The position numbers and the translations under genes are program-made. Positions 60,095-64,000 of a stretch of DNA of 64,000 nucleotides are shown here, piece by piece. The notes under the pieces were generated by a model. It was not told the origin of the DNA. It was given only the letters and a program-made list of their open reading frames with translations, and ran no database searches. Numbering within the stretch: the first letter of the stretch is position 1; each line of letters begins with the position of its first letter. This stretch comes from Actinomycetota bacterium (GTDB lineage: Bacteria; Actinomycetota; Thermoleophilia; Solirubrobacterales; Solirubrobacteraceae): positions 186,001-250,000 of the forward strand of contig JAFDWH010000009.1 in the NCBI GenBank assembly GCA_018268595.1, written 5' to 3'.

Positions 60095-60799
60095 TTGGAG
60101 GACGCAGCGCCGGCAGGCGCGCACGATCCGACGAGGGCGCGCGGGCGCCGGCTCGTCGTGGCGACGCTCGCGCTGTGCGCGCTCGCGCTCGCGGGCGGGC
60201 TCGTCGTCGTGCTCTCGCACGCGCAGGTGCACCAGACGGGGACGAACGACGTCCCGCTGTCGGTCCAGGTCGCGGCGTTGCAGGGCACGCAGCGCGTCTG
60301 CCAGGACGGCGAGCACACGGTCGCCGGGAGCGCCGCGCTGCGGCTGACCGGCGCCGGGGGCGGCGGCGGGGCGCCGGCGCCGGCGCTCGCCGTCGAGGTG
60401 CTCGACGCGGCGACGGGCGCGCCGCTCGCGCGCGGCGTCGCCGCGAGCTGGCAGGGGCTGCACGCGACCGCGCGCCTGCGGCCGCCGATCGCGCGCGAAC
60501 GGCCGGCGCGCGTGTGCGTGGCGCTTGCTGCGCCCGCGAGCGCCGGCGGTGCGGCGCTCTACGGCGCCACCGCCCCGCCCGCGCGCAGCGCGAGCGCCGG
60601 CGGCCGGCCGCTCGACGGCCGCTTCCGCGTCGAGTGGCTGGGCGCGCAGGCGCGCTCGTGGTGGTCGTTCGCGCCGACCGTCGTCGCCCGCGTCGGCCGC
60701 GGCCACGCCTTCCCCGGCGCGTGGGTGGCGCTCGCCGCCGCGCTGCTGACGTCGACGTCGATCGCGCTCGCGACATGGCTGCTGGTGCGCTCGAGCTGA
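60095..60799 (+). CDS. Two-helix membrane protein paired with DUF2142 protein, copy 2
   Basis: A 234-residue paralogue of the 57842 product. TTG at 60095 is chosen because a purine-rich GGGGGAG stands just before it. One helix (VVATLALCALALAGGLVVVL) is followed by an outer domain with QRVCQDGEHTVAGSAAL, parallel to copy 1, and ARVCVALAAP; SWWSFAPTVVARVGRGHAFPG precedes the C-terminal helix. TATAGT (60032-60037) may be its promoter. Its 3' end overlaps the next gene by 25 bases. Confidence 0.78.
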   Translation: MEDAAPAGAHDPTRARGRRLVVATLALCALALAGGLVVVLSHAQVHQTGTNDVPLSVQVAALQGTQRVCQDGEHTVAGSAALRLTGAGGGGGAPAPALAVEVLDAATGAPLARGVAASWQGLHATARLRPPIARERPARVCVALAAPASAGGAALYGATAPPARSASAGGRPLDGRFRVEWLGAQARSWWSFAPTVVARVGRGHAFPGAWVALAAALLTSTSIALATWLLVRSS

Positions 60800-62295
60800 C
60801 GCGCACGGCGCGCGTGCCGCGACGGCGGCGCCTCGCCGCGCTCGTGCGGCGCGTGCCGGCCGCCGCCTGGCTGTGCGCGCTCGCCGCGTTCCTGAACGCG
60901 ACCGCCTGGTCGCTGATCACGCCCGCCTTCCAGGTGCCGGACGAGCAGGCGCACTACGCCTACGCCGAGTTCCTCGCGCAACACGGGCGCCCGCCGGTCC
61001 CGCGCGCGCGGGACACGTTCTCGGGCTCGGAGCGCGCGGCGCTGCGCGACCTGAAGTTCGCCACGACGATGTTCGTGCCGCGCAACGGCGCGCTGTGGAA
61101 CCCGTGGGAGCAGGCGCGCCTGCAGCGCGACCTGCGGCTCGAGCGCGACCGCTCGGGCGGCAACGGCGCCGGCTCCGCGCTCGGCGGCGAGCCGCCGCTC
61201 TACTACGCGCTGGAGGCGATGCCCTATCGGCTCGCGGCCGGCGGCAGCGTGCTCGACCGGCTCGCGCTGATGCGGCTCGCCTCGGCGCTGATGACCGGCG
61301 CGACCGTGCTGCTCGTCTTCCTGTTCCTGCGCGAGCTGCTGCCCGGCCGCCCGTGGAGCTGGACGGTCGGCGCGCTCGGCGTCGCGTTCCAGCCGCTGTT
61401 CGCGTTCGTCGGCGGATCGGTCAACTCCGACGCGCTGCTGTACGCCGCCGCCGCGGCGATCTTCTACCTGCTCGCGCGCGCCTTCCGCCGCGGCCTCAGC
61501 GTCCGGCTCGCGGTCGCGCTCGGAGCGGCGACGGCGGTCGGGCTGATGACGAAGTTCAACGCGATGGGGCTCGTGCCGGGCGTGACGCTCGCGCTGCTGG
61601 CGCTCGCGATCCGGCAGGACGGCGGGCTGCGCCCGCGCACGCTGCGGCTGCCCGCGCTCGCGCTCGCGGTCGCGCTCGCCCCCGCGCTGATCGAGCTGGC
61701 GCTCAACGTCACCGTCTGGGACCGGCCGGCAATCGGCGCCTCCGCGAGCGCGTTCAGACTCGGCGGCGACATCCACCCCACGCTCCCCGGCGCGCTCGCC
61801 TACGCGTGGGAGTTCTACCTCGCGCCGCTGCCGGGGATGGCGTCGCCGCTCGGCCACCTGCCGCTGATGGACACGTGGGTCACCGGCTTCGTCGGCGTGT
61901 TCGGCTGGGTCGAAACCGAATGGCCGGTGGCGGTCTACCGCGCGGCGCTGGTCCCGCTCGCGGCGCTGGCGCTGCTGGCCGGGCGCGCGCTGCTCGCGCG
62001 GCGCGACGCGCTGCGCGCGCGGCGCGTGGAGCTGCTCGTCTACGCGACGACCGCGCTGCTGTTCGCGCTGTCGGTCGCGGGCGCCTCGTACGTCGGGCAC
62101 CTGCGCGATCACACGAACAACGCGCAGGCGCGCTACCTGCTGCCGCTGCTGCCGCTCTACGGCGCCCTGCTCGCGCTCGCGGTGCGCGGCGCCGGGCGGC
62201 GCTGGGCGCCGCTCGTGGGCGCCGCGATCGTCGCGCTCGCGATCGCCCACGACCTGTTCGCCCAGCTGCTCGTGCTCGCGCGCTACTACGCGTGA
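60775..62295 (+). CDS. DUF2142 family polytopic membrane protein, copy 2
   Basis: A 506-residue paralogue of the 58492 product. LNATAWSLITPAFQVPDEQAHYAYAE, GEPPLYYALEAMP, VNSDALLYAAAAA and ARYLLPLLPLYGALLALAVRGAGRRW repeat the signatures of copy 1 in the same order. ATG at 60775 lies 25 bases inside the partner gene and is the best in-frame start. The preserved pairing of both genes after duplication suggests that the small and large proteins work as a complex. Confidence 0.87.
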   Translation: MAAGALELTRTARVPRRRRLAALVRRVPAAAWLCALAAFLNATAWSLITPAFQVPDEQAHYAYAEFLAQHGRPPVPRARDTFSGSERAALRDLKFATTMFVPRNGALWNPWEQARLQRDLRLERDRSGGNGAGSALGGEPPLYYALEAMPYRLAAGGSVLDRLALMRLASALMTGATVLLVFLFLRELLPGRPWSWTVGALGVAFQPLFAFVGGSVNSDALLYAAAAAIFYLLARAFRRGLSVRLAVALGAATAVGLMTKFNAMGLVPGVTLALLALAIRQDGGLRPRTLRLPALALAVALAPALIELALNVTVWDRPAIGASASAFRLGGDIHPTLPGALAYAWEFYLAPLPGMASPLGHLPLMDTWVTGFVGVFGWVETEWPVAVYRAALVPLAALALLAGRALLARRDALRARRVELLVYATTALLFALSVAGASYVGHLRDHTNNAQARYLLPLLPLYGALLALAVRGAGRRWAPLVGAAIVALAIAHDLFAQLLVLARYYA

Positions 62296-62304
62296 GACGG
62301 GCGC

Positions 62305-63057
62305 TCAGCCTGCCGCGCGCTTGCTCATCCCCTCGAGCTTGTCGTAGGCGCAGCGGAACGCCTGCGGCTGACTGACCGGTTGCGAGCCGGCGAAGCCGCC
62401 GTGGTCGTGGTTGTCGTAGACGGTCACGTACTGGAGCGTCTCGGGGAACGGGTTGGCCGGCAGCGGGACCGGGTCCGGCTCGCCCTGCTTCGGGTCGCCG
62501 CGCGAGCCGTCGGTGACGCCCTCCGAGCCGGCCGCGGAGGAGCCGCCGGCGGTCGTGACGAGCGTCGCGCTCATCTCGCGCTTGTCCTTCATGCCGTCGC
62601 TCGGGTCGATGTCGATCACCGCCGTGAGCTGCGAGTCGTCGATCGTGGAGGACAGCTTCACGCGCGCGGCCGCGCCGATCAGCTGCGCGGCCGTCGGCAG
62701 GTAGCCGCCCTGCTCGATGCACTTCTGCGTCGCCCACGCGTAGTCGTTCTTGCCGATGTCGGCGTTGTCGAGCGGGTACGGCGAGGCGTCGAGGCACCAC
62801 GTGCCGAGGTCGACCTGCTCGGGCGCGCACGAGCCCTTGAGGTCGTCGGCGGTCGCGCGGCCGAGGCGGTCGGCACGCCGCGCGTGCGGGACGACCGGCA
62901 GCAGCTTCGCGGGGATGCGGCCGTTCGCGGCGAGCCGCACGACCTTGCCGGCCCGCGTCTTCCCGGCGCCGGCGTCGGAGGCGGTGGACAGCACGAGCGC
63001 AAGCAGCGCGACGAGCAGCGCCGCGACGCCCGCGCAGCGGTTCAGGCGTTCGATCAT
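62305..63057 (-). CDS. Secreted protein with a small SUMF/FGE-like segment
   Basis: A 250-residue exported protein. Residues 1-31 form a signal peptide or anchor (VAALLVALLALVLSTASDAGA). The region from about residue 80 (GSCAPEQVDLGTWCLDASPY, then YAWATQKCIEQGGYLPTAAQLIGAA) resembles the cysteine-containing start and the LPTxAE turn of formylglycine-generating-enzyme-like domains, here without an enzyme active site that I can identify. The C-terminal half is Gly/Pro/Asp-rich. ATG overlaps the stop of the upstream surface protein gene, so they form an operon. Confidence 0.75.
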   Translation of the reverse strand: MIERLNRCAGVAALLVALLALVLSTASDAGAGKTRAGKVVRLAANGRIPAKLLPVVPHARRADRLGRATADDLKGSCAPEQVDLGTWCLDASPYPLDNADIGKNDYAWATQKCIEQGGYLPTAAQLIGAAARVKLSSTIDDSQLTAVIDIDPSDGMKDKREMSATLVTTAGGSSAAGSEGVTDGSRGDPKQGEPDPVPLPANPFPETLQYVTVYDNHDHGGFAGSQPVSQPQAFRCAYDKLEGMSKRAAG

Positions 63058-64000
63058 CGGGGGCCTCCTGGGCGTCGGTGAGTGATGCTCGCGCTCGCGC
63101 GCGCGAGCGCGGCGCGACGGGGACGGTTGCGATGACGGTCGCGGGTGCGCACGCCGAGCGTCAGCGTCGCGCCCGCGAGCGCGGCGATCAGCGCGAGCCC
63201 GAGCAGCGCGGGGCCGAGCGGCTGGTGGTCGTCGGCGCGGTAGGCGGCGAACGCCGACTGCTGCTCGGGCGCGACCTCCTCCTCGCGCTTCTCCTCGTAC
63301 ACGCGCACGACCGCGCCGCCCGGCGGGATCGGCCGCGCGAACGAGCTGACCGGCGGCGGCGGCGTCACGCGCGGCGGCGGCGCGACCGGCGGCACGGCCG
63401 CCGGCACCGCCGCGAGCGACGGGAGCGGCAGGGGCTTTGGCGCGGCGTGCGGCGCCGGCGGAGGGGGCGGAGGCGGCGGGGGCGGCGCCGGGCTCGGCGC
63501 GACCGCCGGCGCGAGCGCCGGCGGCGGCGCGGTCGCCGGCGTGCCCGACGGCTGCGCTCTGAAGCGGCTCGGCTTCAGCGGGCGCGTGCCGCACGGCTGC
63601 TGCACGCTGCCGGCCTGCACCGTCACCTGCTGCGAGTAGGAGATCCCGCCCGCGCTGATCGTCAGCGTCGTCGTGCCCGGGTTGAACGCGCACAGCAGCC
63701 CGGAGCGCGCGTCGGTGACGACCTTGCCGTTCGCGTCGTGCAGCGGCTTGCGCAGGTTCGTCGTGTTGGGGTCGACCGCGACGAAGTCGGCGATGTCGTC
63801 GTCCGAGCTGGTGAACGTGTACTCGGGCGCGATCCGCGTGCCGCAGTTGGCCTGCTTGCAGAGCGCCGGCGGGAAGCTCGTGTACGGGTCCGAGCCGGCC
63901 GGGTTGGGGCTGCCGTCGGAGGCCGACAGCGGCCCCCAGCGGTCGCCGCCGCGCGGCCGGCGGCCGAGGCCGTCGAACAGCGCGGGCGCGCTGCGCCGCA
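63054..64000 (-). CDS. Proline-rich surface protein, 5' end beyond the window
   Basis: The frame stays open on the complement to the window end, so the start is outside and only the last 315 or so residues are seen. They contain a beta-rich region (EYTFTSSDDDIADFVAVDPN, TTTLTISAGGISYSQQVTV) like bacterial Ig-type repeats, cysteines in pairs, then about 60 residues of Pro/Ala, a further linker, one C-terminal helix (LGPALLGLALIAALAGATLTLGV) and a basic tail. This is the layout of a cell-wall-spanning anchored surface protein. It is followed by the SUMF-like gene with a 4-base overlap. Confidence 0.8.
   Translation of the reverse strand, partial: RRSAPALFDGLGRRPRGGDRWGPLSASDGSPNPAGSDPYTSFPPALCKQANCGTRIAPEYTFTSSDDDIADFVAVDPNTTNLRKPLHDANGKVVTDARSGLLCAFNPGTTTLTISAGGISYSQQVTVQAGSVQQPCGTRPLKPSRFRAQPSGTPATAPPPALAPAVAPSPAPPPPPPPPPPAPHAAPKPLPLPSLAAVPAAVPPVAPPPRVTPPPPVSSFARPIPPGGAVVRVYEEKREEEVAPEQQSAFAAYRADDHQPLGPALLGLALIAALAGATLTLGVRTRDRHRNRPRRAALARASASITHRRPGGPR

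Noticed and set aside
63430-63540. GGCGGCGGG-rich repeat tract near the window end
   Set aside because: It encodes the proline/alanine stalk of the surface protein on the complement, so it is not a separate repeat element.

Overview
The window is about 75% GC with dense, often translationally coupled genes. It looks like chromosomal DNA of a high-GC actinobacterium, most likely a Solirubrobacterales member (Thermoleophilia, Conexibacter-like). Supporting this are an OpcA-type glucose-6-phosphate dehydrogenase locus, a fused transaldolase/phosphoglucose isomerase, an EgtB/EgtD ergothioneine pair, a 2-oxoacid:ferredoxin oxidoreductase, DUF2600 and DUF2142 proteins, occasional AGA arginine codons in a GC-rich background, and many start codons sitting 6-10 nt after a TANNNT box (probable leaderless transcripts). 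The taxonomic placement is inference. I see no rRNA, tRNA, CRISPR array, transposase or phage module, and no gene-free stretch longer than 300 bases.

Layout. 1-7029: a truncated RibD/DHFR-like gene, then rpiB, tal-pgi, zwf, opcA and pgl, an oxidative pentose phosphate operon joined by 4-base overlaps from rpiB onward. 7134-9437: egtB-egtD. 9520-11031: an ECF sigma factor carrying its own zinc-finger anti-sigma-like segment and a long tail. 11249-14748: GlsB-like membrane protein, thiolase, zincin, acyl-CoA dehydrogenase. 14817-17727: divergent MMPL transporter and TetR regulator with a candidate operator between them. 17734-18931: peptidoglycan hydrolase preceded by a c-di-AMP (ydaO-type) riboswitch. 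19065-21237: amino acid deaminase/aldolase, then a VapBC-like toxin-antitoxin pair. 21234-27673: sugar-lactone oxidase, two-component system, korA-korB. 27798-31561: cold-shock protein with long leader, small orphan, CAP protein, histidine phosphatase, crotonase, GluQ-RS. 31545-36793: lipoprotein, PadR regulator, two ABC ATPases (one degenerate) and a FtsX-type permease. 36863-38655: DUF2600 terpene-synthase-like protein overlapping msrA tail to tail.

38665-41646: a zinc-type ABC transporter (two permeases, one ATPase, no binding protein) divergent from a Fur/Zur regulator across a Fur-family box. 41735-45171: a coupled electron-transfer operon (small membrane protein, ApbE, ferric-reductase-like membrane protein, NuoF-like flavoprotein, ferredoxin). 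45078-48110: glycosyltransferase and the 4-hydroxy-2-oxovalerate aldolase/acetaldehyde dehydrogenase pair. 48145-50121: divergent NAD(P)-binding protein and VOC dioxygenase. 50255-51847: exported sulfatase-fold protein with Thr in place of the nucleophile Cys/Ser. 51887-52473: MazEF-like pair with a promoter-embedded palindrome. 52475-56302: MerR regulator divergent from an unrecognised His-rich polytopic membrane protein, then TetR and a secreted EF-hand-like protein. 56503-57753: second acyl-CoA dehydrogenase. 57842-62295: a tandemly duplicated pair of two-TM protein plus DUF2142 membrane protein. 62305-64000: two coupled cell-surface genes, the second cut by the window end.

The most promising little-described loci are the MerR/His-rich membrane protein locus, the ApbE operon whose first product ends in a flavinylation-like motif, the sigma/anti-sigma fusion, and the duplicated DUF2142 pairs.
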